From positions 4,774,001-4,838,000 of the forward strand of contig NZ_CP011273.1 of the NCBI RefSeq assembly GCF_001610895.1: a stretch of 64,000 nt of DNA. Direction: 5' to 3'. The first letter of the stretch is position 1. Every line of letters begins with the position of its first letter. The DNA comes from Planctomyces sp. SH-PL62 (lineage in GTDB: Bacteria > Planctomycetota > Planctomycetia > Isosphaerales > Isosphaeraceae). Made by a program: the position numbers and the translations under genes. Positions 9,990 to 18,923 of this stretch are shown here, piece after piece. The notes beneath the pieces were generated by a model. That model had not been told where the DNA came from. It did not search any database and worked only from the letters and a program-made list of their open reading frames with translations.

Positions 9990-12275
9990 ATGCTACGCCC
10001 CCTTGTGATCCCCCGCCTCCACGCTCGCTCCGTCCTTCAGGCGACGGCCCTCGGCTGCTGGCTCGCGATCCTGGGCGACGCGGCGGCCCTCGCCCAGGCC
10101 CAGGCTCCTGGCACCCCAGACGAGTCGACGCCCGGTCAACTCTTCACGATCGTCGAGCCGATCACGCACGAGACGATCGCGAAGCTCCGCGCCCAGACCC
10201 GCAGCCTCGTCGACAAGACCTCGGGCGGCGCCCAGGGCCGCAGGGCGGTCCTGATCTTTCAGTTCATCCCCGGCGAAACCGCCCCCGGGACCAGCGACTT
10301 CGGGGCGTCGTACGACCTGGCGAACTTCATCGCCAAGGAGCTCGGCGGGGCCAAGCTGACCGTCGCCTACGTCCCCGAACCCCTCTCCGGCTTCGCCGTC
10401 CTGCCGGTCTTCGCCTGCACCGAGATCGTGATGGGCGCGCAGGCCAGCCTGGGGCCGATCACCCCGGAGAACCAGTCGTTCGACCCCGCCCTCCGCGAGC
10501 CCCTGCGGTTTCTGGCGGTGCGCAAGGCCCGCGACCCCGACCTGATCCTGGGCATGCTCGACCGCGACGCCGACCTTCGGCTCGTCCGCACCGCCGACAA
10601 GGGCGTGCACTACGTCCTCGCCGAGAACCTGCCCGAGTTCCTCAAGAACCACCAGGCGATCGACCAACCTTCCGCGTGGGAAGGGGGCCGTCGCGGCGTC
10701 CTCACGGCCGATCGTGCGCGTGAGGAAGGTTTGTGCAAGCGGGTGGCCGCGACTCCCGCCGAGGTCGCCCACCTGTATCGGATCGACGGCTCGGCCGCGA
10801 TCGACGACCCGACGCTGGGGAGCCTCCTGCGCCCGGTCTGGATCCGGATCGACGGCCCGATCGAGGCTTCCAAGCTCTCGTACCTCGGTCGTCGGATCGA
10901 GCAGGCCCGGCAGGAGCGGGCGAACCTCGTCTTCTTCGAGATCGACAGCCCCGGAGGCATGGTCGAGGCCGCCGACGGCGTCGCCGACCTCATCGCCGGC
11001 ATCGAGGACATGAAGACCGTCGCCTATATCAACGAGCGGGCGCTGGGGGTCTCGGCCCTGCTCCCGCTCGCCTGCCGCGACATCGTCTTCAAGGCCGGCG
11101 CCTCCCTGGGCGACGTCCGCCAGCTCATCACCGCCCGAGGGCGGCTGGAATCGCTCACCGAAGCCCAGATCGCCGGCCTCGCCGACAAGGCCGCGTTCCT
11201 CGCCTCCAAGAAGGGCCACCCCGAGGCCGTCGCCCGCGCGATGATCGACCCCGACGTCGAGGTCGTCGAGGCCCTCGATCAGACCACCGGCGCGACACGG
11301 CTCCTGTCGCGACGAGAGGCCGAGGCCGACCCGAACCGCTACGCGAACATCGAGACCCGCAAGGAGCCGGGACGGCCGCTCGCCATCGAGGCCGAGAAGG
11401 CTTTCGCCTTCGGCATCGGCGAGACCGTCCGCGACGTCGAGGAACTGAAGGCCGTCTACGGGCTCCAGGGGATGGCGATCCGCGTCGAAGGTCCGACCTG
11501 GGTCGACTCGCTCGTGACCCTGCTGACCGACCCTTACGTGAGTTGGCTCCTCCTGTTCGTCGGCCTCTTCATGATGGTGCTGGAGCTCAAGCTGCCCGGC
11601 ATCGGCCTGCCGGCGATCGTCTCGTCGCTGGCGTTCATGCTCTTCTTCTGGAGCCACTACCTCAGCGGCACGGCCGACCAGCTCGAGATCATCCTCTTCC
11701 TCATGGGCCTGCTCTCGCTGGCCGTCGAACTCTTCGTCCTCCCCGGCTTCGGGATCTTCGGCATGTCCGGGATCGTGCTGATGCTCGCCAGCATCGTCAT
11801 GGCGAGCCACACCTTCGTCTGGCCCACCCAGGAGTACGAATATCGCGAGATGGGGCTGACCCTCATCCAGTTGACCATCTCCCTCATCGGCGTGACCATC
11901 GGGGCGGTGATCCTGGCGCGGTTCTTCCCGGCCATCCCGATCTTCAATCGTCTCATCCTCCAGCCCGAGCCGAGGAACCTCGGCGAGAGCGTCGACCCGG
12001 CCGCCAAGCCCTCGATGGAGGGCTATGAGTCGTTCGCCTTCCTGATCGGCGAGACCGGGCGCACCACGTCCCCCTTGCGTCCCACGGGCAAGGCCCGATT
12101 CGGCAACCTCCTCATCGACGTCACCGCCGACAATTTCTACATCGAGCCCGATAGCCTTGTGGAGGTCGTCGACGTGCACGGAACGCGGGTCATCGTGAAG
12201 CTGTGGACCGGCTCCGGCGAATCGCAACTCGGGCTCGACCCGGAATTCGACGAGGACTCCCAGCCCCTCGGCTGA
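9990..12275 (+). CDS. NfeD long-form membrane protease with tandem ClpP-like domains
   Basis: A 761-residue protein of the NfeD/STOPP family, whose long forms pair a ClpP-fold serine protease with membrane helices and a C-terminal OB domain and act with stomatin-like partners. The ATG at 9990 has GGGAG 9 bases upstream and opens a signal peptide ending ALAQAQA. Two ClpP-like units follow. The first, about residues 85-180, has LSGFAVLPVFAC and a GAQASLGPITPEN strand. The second, about 300-400, is a typical unit with FFEIDSPGGMVEAAD, then a VSALLPLACRD helix with the candidate serine, then GASLGDV. Four to five membrane helices (LLLFVGLFMMVLEL onward) precede the OB-like end. No stomatin gene is adjacent. 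Confidence 0.9.
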   Translation: MLRPLVIPRLHARSVLQATALGCWLAILGDAAALAQAQAPGTPDESTPGQLFTIVEPITHETIAKLRAQTRSLVDKTSGGAQGRRAVLIFQFIPGETAPGTSDFGASYDLANFIAKELGGAKLTVAYVPEPLSGFAVLPVFACTEIVMGAQASLGPITPENQSFDPALREPLRFLAVRKARDPDLILGMLDRDADLRLVRTADKGVHYVLAENLPEFLKNHQAIDQPSAWEGGRRGVLTADRAREEGLCKRVAATPAEVAHLYRIDGSAAIDDPTLGSLLRPVWIRIDGPIEASKLSYLGRRIEQARQERANLVFFEIDSPGGMVEAADGVADLIAGIEDMKTVAYINERALGVSALLPLACRDIVFKAGASLGDVRQLITARGRLESLTEAQIAGLADKAAFLASKKGHPEAVARAMIDPDVEVVEALDQTTGATRLLSRREAEADPNRYANIETRKEPGRPLAIEAEKAFAFGIGETVRDVEELKAVYGLQGMAIRVEGPTWVDSLVTLLTDPYVSWLLLFVGLFMMVLELKLPGIGLPAIVSSLAFMLFFWSHYLSGTADQLEIILFLMGLLSLAVELFVLPGFGIFGMSGIVLMLASIVMASHTFVWPTQEYEYREMGLTLIQLTISLIGVTIGAVILARFFPAIPIFNRLILQPEPRNLGESVDPAAKPSMEGYESFAFLIGETGRTTSPLRPTGKARFGNLLIDVTADNFYIEPDSLVEVVDVHGTRVIVKLWTGSGESQLGLDPEFDEDSQPLG

Positions 12276-12444
12276 GCCGTCGAGGGAGTGCGCAGGCCAG
12301 GCGGATCGCTTTCGATCATCGTTCCCCCCGAGAGGATCCGATCGATGGGCGGTCCGTCCGGCTCTCGGCTGCGGGAGTCGATCGCGTCCAAGTCCCCGCA
12401 ATCGAGCGATGAATCCGCGATCCGACGAGTTGCCGCCGCCTGGA

Positions 12445-12837
12445 TCAGTTGTCGTAGAACTTGCGAAGCGCCTTGTGGACCACATGGATGACCACGTGGC
12501 GGCTGACCGGCTTCTCCAGCACGCAGAAGGCGTGTTCGGACAGGGCGCGGCGCATCAGGCTCTCGTCGCAGGCGCCGGAGATCAGGATCGCCGGCAGCGC
12601 GGCTCGCATCTGGCGGAAGACCGCCAGGGTCTCCAACCCCGACAACCGGGGCAGGTGCATGTCCAGCAGCGCGATGTGGACGTGATGATCACGGACGATA
12701 TCGATCGCCTCCTCGCCGCTCTCGGCGAGGAACGTGCGATAGCCGTGCGGGATGAGGATGTCGCGGAGGGTTTCGCGAACGCCCGCATCATCGTCCGTGA
12801 TGAGGATCGAGTAATCGTGTACTGCTGATGACGTCAT
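12445..12837 (-). CDS. Single-domain response regulator (CheY-like)
   Basis: A receiver domain only, 130 residues, with no output domain. The acidic pocket is ITDDD (Asp15-17), the phosphoacceptor is Asp59 in LLDMHLP, the switch Ser is in ILISGA, and the conserved Lys is in LEKPV. No histidine kinase or sigma factor is adjacent, so its partner is unknown. It is convergent with the NfeD gene upstream in the window. Such stand-alone receivers act by protein contact or as phosphate shuttles. Confidence 0.93.
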   Translation of the reverse strand: MTSSAVHDYSILITDDDAGVRETLRDILIPHGYRTFLAESGEEAIDIVRDHHVHIALLDMHLPRLSGLETLAVFRQMRAALPAILISGACDESLMRRALSEHAFCVLEKPVSRHVVIHVVHKALRKFYDN

Positions 12838-13043
12838 AGTCTCGACCCACGTTTGATCCGCTCCGAGGATTCAACCAGGGTGATCGCACGCAAAGGATGG
12901 GCCAATAGACTCCTCGGCCCGCCATCCATCAGACACGATCGAAGCAACCGCTTGCAAGGTCGGGTTTTAAAAAAACCCCTAAGTCGCACGAGCGAGTCGA
13001 TCGCGGGACCTCGCCCGCGACCGACAGCCCGCCGAATTGGCAG

Positions 13044-14465
13044 TCAACGCGTCGCCGTGGGCGCAGGTTGGTCGGACGCGGCGGAGGCGGCCTTGGCGAG
13101 CCGCGAGAAGAGGCCCTTGGACTCCCCCCACCGTTTGTCGGGATCGAAAGCGTCGGCGGCGGCGAGTTCGGTCGGGTCCGCCTTGAGTCCGTCGTATCGG
13201 TACGACTCCAGCAGCGCCCCGTCCGCCTGGTGGGCGGTGACGACGACCGGCATCAGGCTGTCGGCGTCGAGATAGACCCGCCAGACTTCCCTGGTGGGCG
13301 TGATCCGCTGGATCAGGTGACATTCTCGATCCACGTCCTTGGGCTTCTGCACGCCTTTATACGTCAGCCTGCCTTCGGCCCCGGTCGGCCGGCCCTGAGA
13401 ATCGACCTGGCTGGCGAGGTTGTTGAAGATCGTGTCGAAGCCCGCCTCGGTGATGGCGTGTCGACTGTTCCGCAGGGCGAGCGGGCTGTCGACGGGGATG
13501 CTCATGCGCGGGATCGGGATCGCCGAGTTGGCGATGTTGACGTGCATCACCCGATCGTTGATCGCGGCCGAGTAGATGACTTCGCGGCCCTTGTTCGCCC
13601 CGTCGGGCCATTCGAGCCGGACGGCCTTGGGCTTGCGACGGATGCTCAGCAGGGCCTTCTCCTCGGGGAGGACCTGATTGCCGACGCGCTCCACGCGGGT
13701 GATCGAGACCTGATAGGTCGACATGGCCTCCAGACGCGCGCGAGCCTCGTCGAGGATCGACTTCAGGGACGGCCCGGCCGCCCCGACCGGAGCCTCCCCG
13801 CCCGGCTTGGCCTGGGCGAGCGCAGGGGGAGGCGACTGGGCCGGGGCTGGCTCGGCGATGGGCTCGGTCGCGAGGTCGTCGGCGACGGCCTCCGGCGGAG
13901 CGGGCGCCAGGTCGGCGGCGGCGAGTTCAGGCGGCGCCGGCGCAAGCTCGGCCGGCGGTTCGACCGGACGAGGCTCGGCCGCGACTGCGGCGGGGGCGGG
14001 GTCGGGAGCGGCGGAGGCCATCAGCGGTCCAGCCGCGCCGTCGGGGTCTCTCAGCACGGGAAGGCTCTCGGGACGTCCCAGCGTGACGCGGACGCTTTCA
14101 TCGGCCGTCCCACGAGACCGTGGGCGTGTCGCGGCGAGCGCCGGGGTCGTCCGACCGTCCGAGGCCGGTTCCCCTTCGTAGCGGCCCTCTGCGCCGGCCT
14201 GGGGCTTCCGGTCGGGACCGGCGGCCAGGGCCTCGGCGTCCTTGACGGCCTTCGATCCAGCCATGCCTTCAGCGTAAAGGTCGTATCCGGGTGCTGAGGG
14301 GGCGCGGGACCATAGCATGCTCGACATCGCCCCCGCGGAGGCCTGCAAGGCCTGGCTGGTCGCGCAGCCGAGCTGCCCGCAGATCGTGGCGGTCGCGGCG
14401 GCCACGATGAGCATCGTTCGTCGTACCGAGATCGTCTGCCGCGCTTCGGCGTTCGCCCAAGTCAT
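13044..14465 (-). CDS. Exported DUF1571-family protein
   Basis: A 473-residue exported protein. A signal-like stretch TMLIVAAATATICGQLGCA sits at about 17-35; the Cys could be a lipid site although the -3 residue (Gln) is not canonical. A long low-complexity region rich in Ala, Pro and Glu (about 100-225, with repeated PAPPE units) links to the C-terminal DUF1571-like domain, which has RARLEAMSTYQVSITRVERV, SIRRKPKAVRLEWPDGANKG and IYSAAINDRVMHVN. The fold again resembles LolA-type lipid-binding proteins, by inference only. GAGGGGG lies 9 bases before the ATG. Followed at 12962-12980 by an AT-rich hairpin that may help end the transcript. Confidence 0.82.
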   Translation of the reverse strand: MTWANAEARQTISVRRTMLIVAAATATICGQLGCATSQALQASAGAMSSMLWSRAPSAPGYDLYAEGMAGSKAVKDAEALAAGPDRKPQAGAEGRYEGEPASDGRTTPALAATRPRSRGTADESVRVTLGRPESLPVLRDPDGAAGPLMASAAPDPAPAAVAAEPRPVEPPAELAPAPPELAAADLAPAPPEAVADDLATEPIAEPAPAQSPPPALAQAKPGGEAPVGAAGPSLKSILDEARARLEAMSTYQVSITRVERVGNQVLPEEKALLSIRRKPKAVRLEWPDGANKGREVIYSAAINDRVMHVNIANSAIPIPRMSIPVDSPLALRNSRHAITEAGFDTIFNNLASQVDSQGRPTGAEGRLTYKGVQKPKDVDRECHLIQRITPTREVWRVYLDADSLMPVVVTAHQADGALLESYRYDGLKADPTELAAADAFDPDKRWGESKGLFSRLAKAASAASDQPAPTATR

Positions 14466-14643
14466 GAGAATGGTTCCCCCTCGCTGGGGAGTCCGCCAGA
14501 GTCGGAATCGTCTGGACGGCGGCCCTGGAGCCCTGGCCTCGATTTGAAAGCAGGCGCAGCCTTATCATAAACGCGGCGTCCGGGCAAGGCGAAGCTTGCC
14601 GGCGGGGGCGTCGACCGAGCGGCCCGCCCCCCTCCCCGCGAGG

Positions 14644-16338
14644 TCAGGAGCCGATGGTCGCGGCCATCGGGAACCCGTGGATCGCCTCGACGTCCGGGAT
14701 CAGGTGCGGCTGCTTATACTGTTCGACGGTCCCGCCGCTGCGGGCGAGCCGACGCTTCTGGAAATCGCCCCAGGCTCCGTCCTGGATGCGGATCGTGCGG
14801 ACCGGGCCGAGGCGGAGGCTGTCCCGCTTGGCGGCATACTCCACGTTCAACGTCCGAAGCTGCTCCTCGACCGCCGCGTCGAGCCGCTCAGCGGCCCCGT
14901 CGTCGGGGAGGTCGGAGGTTTCGACGAGCAGCCCGTAGGACGGCGGGTCTCCCCAGATCGGCAGCAGCAGGTACGAACGCAGACGGATGCCGACGGCCCG
15001 TTGCGCCGTCTCGACGGCCGTGATGACCTGGTGCTCGGAGATCTTCTCCCCCGTCAGGCTGGAGAAGTGGGCCCCCTTGTTCAGGAACTCGACGATCGGG
15101 GCCTCGCCGTGGAATCCGACGCAACGCACCAGATCGAAGATGTTGTAGCGGTACAAGCCGCCGGCCGTGGACAGGAGGACGAAATAATTCTTCCCCTCCA
15201 CAAGGTCCGCCGCCTCGATCGTCTGGGGGTCGGCCTTGTCGGCGTCATCCTCGGGGATGAACTCGAAGTAGTGGTGCCGGATGTCGAGCACGCCGGCGGG
15301 GGTGCCGTCCTCGATGGGAATCGTCATCCGCCCCTCGGAGGCGATCAAGCCGACGTCGCGCACCGGCTTCTCGCCGAAGAATTCAGGATAGCCGCGCAGG
15401 TACGCCCGCATCGTCCCCCCCATCCAGTTGGAGAGGAACTCCAGATTCGGCCAGTAGTCGCGGGGGAGGAGGCGGCCGGTCTCGCCGACGATCGCCTCCA
15501 GGCGCCGCGCGGCCGCCTTGCGCCGGAACCTCGTCCGGAACTTCAGCTCCTTGCGGACGTCGTCGGGGATGGCCCACTTGGTCGCGAGGGTGCCGTCGTA
15601 CAGGTCGCGGATCAAGGTCTCGCGCTCGCGATCGCCCAGCCGGACCATGTTGAGGATCGTGCTGGGGTTCGCGGCGATGATCGTCCCCAGGTTCTTGGCG
15701 ATCGAGAACCGCAGCGCGACGTAATACTTGGACTCCACGTCCTTGATCCGCGAGCCGCTGGGGGGCATGCAGTAGGTGGTCCGGATCATCCGCGACTGCA
15801 TCGAGGCCGTGAGCCCCGTGATCGCCCCGCAGGGAATGCCGGCGGGCGAATAGCTCTCGCGCCAGTCGCTGGCGATCTGGAGGATGGGACGCAGGCCGTT
15901 TTCGATGATGTCGGGATGGGAATCGAACGCCTGAATGCCCCAGATCAACCAGCCCGCGCGGTAATTCTCCAGGGACTCGCGGGTGACCGGGATGGTCTTC
16001 GGGCGGTTGGTGGTCCCCGAGGTCATGGCGAACATCAGGACGTCCGTCCCCGGCCCGAAGAGCGCGGAGACGTCGCCGTTGCGGACCCGGTCGATGTAGG
16101 GCTCGTGGCGGCTGTAGTCGCCGATCGGGACCTGCCTGCGAAAATCCTCCGGGGTGCGGATCTGGCCGAAGTGGTGGTCGCGGCCGAACGCGCTGTCGGC
16201 GTTGCGGGCGATCCGAGAGAGGAGCAGCTCGCGCTGGACCTTGCGGGCCTGCTTCGTCTGGTCGTGGAACTCGACCGCCAATCGGCGGGCGCGGTTCGCG
16301 ATCCGGCGGCCGACGAGCCGCTTCAGGAACGTGAGCAT
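14644..16338 (-). CDS. GH3-family acyl-adenylating ligase
   Basis: A 564-residue member of the GH3 family, best known from plant enzymes that adenylate a carboxylic acid and join it to an amino acid. The ATP-binding segment FAMTSGTTNRPKTIPVT is at residues 103-119, the second adenylation motif region is FLSNWMGGTMRAYL, and the conserved YRYNIFDLVRCVGF and LTGEKISEHQV motifs complete it. No signal peptide or membrane helix. It is the last gene of a same-strand block with an alpha/beta hydrolase (30 bases upstream), two ketosynthases, an ACP and two dehydratases. I infer that its substrate is an acyl acid made by that block; the acceptor is unknown. Confidence 0.88.
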   Translation of the reverse strand: MLTFLKRLVGRRIANRARRLAVEFHDQTKQARKVQRELLLSRIARNADSAFGRDHHFGQIRTPEDFRRQVPIGDYSRHEPYIDRVRNGDVSALFGPGTDVLMFAMTSGTTNRPKTIPVTRESLENYRAGWLIWGIQAFDSHPDIIENGLRPILQIASDWRESYSPAGIPCGAITGLTASMQSRMIRTTYCMPPSGSRIKDVESKYYVALRFSIAKNLGTIIAANPSTILNMVRLGDRERETLIRDLYDGTLATKWAIPDDVRKELKFRTRFRRKAAARRLEAIVGETGRLLPRDYWPNLEFLSNWMGGTMRAYLRGYPEFFGEKPVRDVGLIASEGRMTIPIEDGTPAGVLDIRHHYFEFIPEDDADKADPQTIEAADLVEGKNYFVLLSTAGGLYRYNIFDLVRCVGFHGEAPIVEFLNKGAHFSSLTGEKISEHQVITAVETAQRAVGIRLRSYLLLPIWGDPPSYGLLVETSDLPDDGAAERLDAAVEEQLRTLNVEYAAKRDSLRLGPVRTIRIQDGAWGDFQKRRLARSGGTVEQYKQPHLIPDVEAIHGFPMAATIGS

Positions 16339-16368
16339 GATCGGTCGACGCCCCGCAGGTGGAAGGAT

Positions 16369-17484
16369 TCAGCCGGTCACGGAGGAAGCGATGTTCGTGA
16401 TCAAGCCCGAGGCTTCGGCGCGGCCGTGGACGGCGTCGTACTTGCCGAACTCCGAGGCCGCGATCTCCTCCTCGATCTCGGCCAGGGGCCGCCGAGGAGC
16501 GTGCAGGTCGACGAACTCGCCGAGCCGGCGGGCGTACTCTTCGGGCTCGGTCTCGCGGCAGCGATTATGCTTCGCGTCCGCCACGAACCACTGGCTCCTG
16601 GGCTCGCCCGCCCAGTCGAAAAGCTCATGTGCGATGTCGGTTCCGATATAAACGTCGCGCTCGCCATGGATCTGGAGCCAGGGACGCGGGGAGAGCCGGG
16701 CGACGGCCCGCTCGACGCTGGGATAGGTGCAGTTGCGGGCCCGTTCGGTCCCTCTCCGGGCCACGTCTCCCAGGGTCGCGAAGATGAACCGGGGGACCAG
16801 GGCCAGGAACCACCGGCTGCGGACGTAGATCTCGGCCCAGCGGACGATGTACGCGGTCATCGTGCCCCGAGTGGGGAAGGCGCCGTCGGTGACCACCCCC
16901 CAGACGTCGGGCTCGGCGGCGGCGACGAGCAAGGCGGTGCCGCCCCCCCGGCTCACGCCGAACAGCCCGTAGCCGGAAAGGTCGCGATCCGGCCGCGAGC
17001 GGAGATACGCCAGGGCGGCGCGGAGGTCCTCCACCTCGCGATCGGAGGCGTACTGGAGCGGCTCGTACGACGGGTCGACCGCGCTCGCCCCGTGGCTGCG
17101 GAAGTCGAAGCTGAAGACGTCGAAGCCGCGATCCCTCAGGTGGTCGAGATACGGCGCGTAGCTCCAACGGTCGCTGAGGAACTCGTGACAGTAGACCAGG
17201 ACGCCGACCCGCGAATCGGTGCGAGCCTTGAAGTAGCTCCCCTTGAGCGTCAGGCCGTCGGCCGTCGGGAAGGCGGCGGGTTCCCCGAGGTCTTCGGGGA
17301 CGATCTTCAGGGGCTGGAACACCGGCCGTTCCTGGAAGATCCGGCGGATCACCGGGCAGTACATCCAGGTGGTGTACGCCAGGAAGCCGCCGAAGACCAC
17401 GACCGGAGTGGCCGCCAGGACCGCCAGGACGATGAGAAGCGTTGAGAGGCCGACCACGACTGGGCTCCCGTCGGATTCGTCCAT
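16369..17484 (-). CDS. Membrane-anchored alpha/beta hydrolase
   Basis: A hydrolase of about 371 residues. The N-terminal membrane helix (LSTLLIVLAVLAATPVVVFGG) anchors an alpha/beta-hydrolase domain with the nucleophile elbow GVSRGGG, an oxyanion strand VYCHEFLSDRW, HGERDVYIG supplying the acid, and AKHNRC supplying the His. It could be an esterase, thioesterase or acyltransferase; the sequence does not say which. The start may be the ATG at 17484 or an in-frame GTG at 17493; neither has a strong ribosome site. It sits between the ketosynthase KS-alpha (79 bases upstream) and the GH3 gene (30 bases downstream), which suggests a role in releasing or transferring the acyl product. Confidence 0.85.
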   Translation of the reverse strand: MDESDGSPVVVGLSTLLIVLAVLAATPVVVFGGFLAYTTWMYCPVIRRIFQERPVFQPLKIVPEDLGEPAAFPTADGLTLKGSYFKARTDSRVGVLVYCHEFLSDRWSYAPYLDHLRDRGFDVFSFDFRSHGASAVDPSYEPLQYASDREVEDLRAALAYLRSRPDRDLSGYGLFGVSRGGGTALLVAAAEPDVWGVVTDGAFPTRGTMTAYIVRWAEIYVRSRWFLALVPRFIFATLGDVARRGTERARNCTYPSVERAVARLSPRPWLQIHGERDVYIGTDIAHELFDWAGEPRSQWFVADAKHNRCRETEPEEYARRLGEFVDLHAPRRPLAEIEEEIAASEFGKYDAVHGRAEASGLITNIASSVTG

Positions 17485-17563
17485 GCCGTCCACGACCGAC
17501 CCGGGCCCGGCTCGCCACGGAGCGAGACGGACGTCGGGGGCTGGAACGGCTGCGAGACTCCGG

Positions 17564-18850
17564 TCAATCGGTATAGCGTTTGAGGATCAAGGTGATGTTC
17601 TGGCCGCCGAAGCCGAAGCTGTTCGAGAGCGCGACGTCGACCTTCTTCTTCCGCGACTCGTGGGGGATGTAGTCGAGGTCGCAGTCGGCGTCGGGATTGT
17701 CCAGGTTGATCGTGGGGGGGAGGAGGCCGTCGCGGATGGTCAGCAGGCAGACGATGGCCTCGACGCTGCCGGCGGCGGCGATCAGGTGCCCCATCATGCT
17801 CTTGGTGCTGGAGATCGGCACCTTGTATGCGGCGTCCCCGAACGTCTTCTTGATCGCCAGGGTCTCGACCGAGTCGTTGACCGAGGTGCTGGTGCCGTGG
17901 GCGTTGACGTAGTCGACCTGATCGGCCTCCAGGCCCGCCACTTCGAGGGCCTGGCGGAGGCAGGCGATCGCGCCCCGGCCGTCTTCGTGGCTGTCGGTGA
18001 TGCGGAAGGCGTCGGCCGTGGAGCCGTAGCCGACGATCTCGCCGTAGATCTTGGCGCCGCGGGCCTTGGCGTGCTCCAGTTCCTCGAGGACGAGCATGCC
18101 CGCGCCTTCGCCGATGATGAAGCCGTCGCGGTCGCGGTCGAACGGCCGGCTGGCCTTCTCCGGCTCGTCGTTGCGGGTCGAGAGGGCCGTCAGGAGGATG
18201 AAGCCCGTCACGCCGAACGGGTGGATCATGCTGTGGGTCCCGCCGGACAGCATCACGTCGGCGCAATCGTGGCGGATCATCTCGAAGGCCTCGCCGATCG
18301 CCTGCGAGCTGGCCGCGCAGGCGGTCAGGCAGTTCGAATTCGGCCCTCGGGCCCCGAACTTCGCCGCGAGGTGGGCGGCCGGGGTGCCGGGCTCTTGCTC
18401 GGCCTCATGGATCATGTGCAGGTCGTGGACGCCGTACTTCGTGAAATCCTGGGTGGCGACCTTGCCCGATTTCCCGGACTTGTACACCAGCTTCACGAAC
18501 CGCTCGAAGTCCTGCTGGCCTTCGCCCGCGCCAAGGTAGATCCCGAACCGCGTCCGATCGAACTCGTCGCCAGCCTGGGAGAGCCCCGAGTCGTCCATCG
18601 CCATCCGACCGGCCGCCAGCGCGAACCGCGTGTTGCGGGAGTGCTCGCTCCAGCGGTCTCCGTCCTCGATGTAGGAAGACAGGTCGAAGTCCTTCACCTC
18701 GGCCGCGATCCGGGTCGGGAAGGTGTGGGCGTCGAAGAGCGTGATCGGCCCGACGCCGCTCTTCCCCGAAAGGAGCGCGGACCAGGTCGTCTCCACGTCC
18801 CGGCCGACCGGGGTGACCATGCCCATTCCTGTGACAACGACGCGCCGCAT
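17564..18850 (-). CDS. Beta-ketoacyl-ACP synthase, FabF-like, catalytically intact (KS-alpha)
   Basis: A 428-residue condensing enzyme that joins malonyl-ACP to an acyl chain. The catalytic triad is complete: Cys178 in LTACAASS, His318 in NAHGTSTSVND, and Lys350/His355 in STKSMMGHLIAAAG. The C-terminal GFGGQN motif is present. Length matches FabF (about 410). GGGAAG precedes the ATG. It is 73 bases downstream of a second, altered ketosynthase, an arrangement like the KS-alpha/KS-beta pairs of type II polyketide and aryl-polyene systems. Whether it is the cell's main FabF cannot be decided from this window. Confidence 0.94.
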   Translation of the reverse strand: MRRVVVTGMGMVTPVGRDVETTWSALLSGKSGVGPITLFDAHTFPTRIAAEVKDFDLSSYIEDGDRWSEHSRNTRFALAAGRMAMDDSGLSQAGDEFDRTRFGIYLGAGEGQQDFERFVKLVYKSGKSGKVATQDFTKYGVHDLHMIHEAEQEPGTPAAHLAAKFGARGPNSNCLTACAASSQAIGEAFEMIRHDCADVMLSGGTHSMIHPFGVTGFILLTALSTRNDEPEKASRPFDRDRDGFIIGEGAGMLVLEELEHAKARGAKIYGEIVGYGSTADAFRITDSHEDGRGAIACLRQALEVAGLEADQVDYVNAHGTSTSVNDSVETLAIKKTFGDAAYKVPISSTKSMMGHLIAAAGSVEAIVCLLTIRDGLLPPTINLDNPDADCDLDYIPHESRKKKVDVALSNSFGFGGQNITLILKRYTD

Positions 18851-18923
18851 GAAGCAACTTCCCGGGACTGCGCCCGACCTGGATGGAACGAGGAGCGATC
18901 GGAACCGATGCGCGAGGCGAGGC

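Noticed and set aside
9993-12485. An 830-codon open frame antisense to the NfeD gene
   Set aside because: Composition is Gly/Asp/Arg/Val-rich without motifs, and the plus strand encodes a clear NfeD protein with promoter and ribosome site.
12962-12980. GGGTTTTAAAAAAACCC hairpin as a terminator of the DUF1571 gene
   Set aside because: An AT-only centre and no separate U-tract make it ambiguous; mentioned with the gene but not listed as a terminator.
14596-17445. A 949-codon plus-strand frame across GH3 and the hydrolase
   Set aside because: The minus-strand genes show catalytic motifs; this frame shows only biased text.
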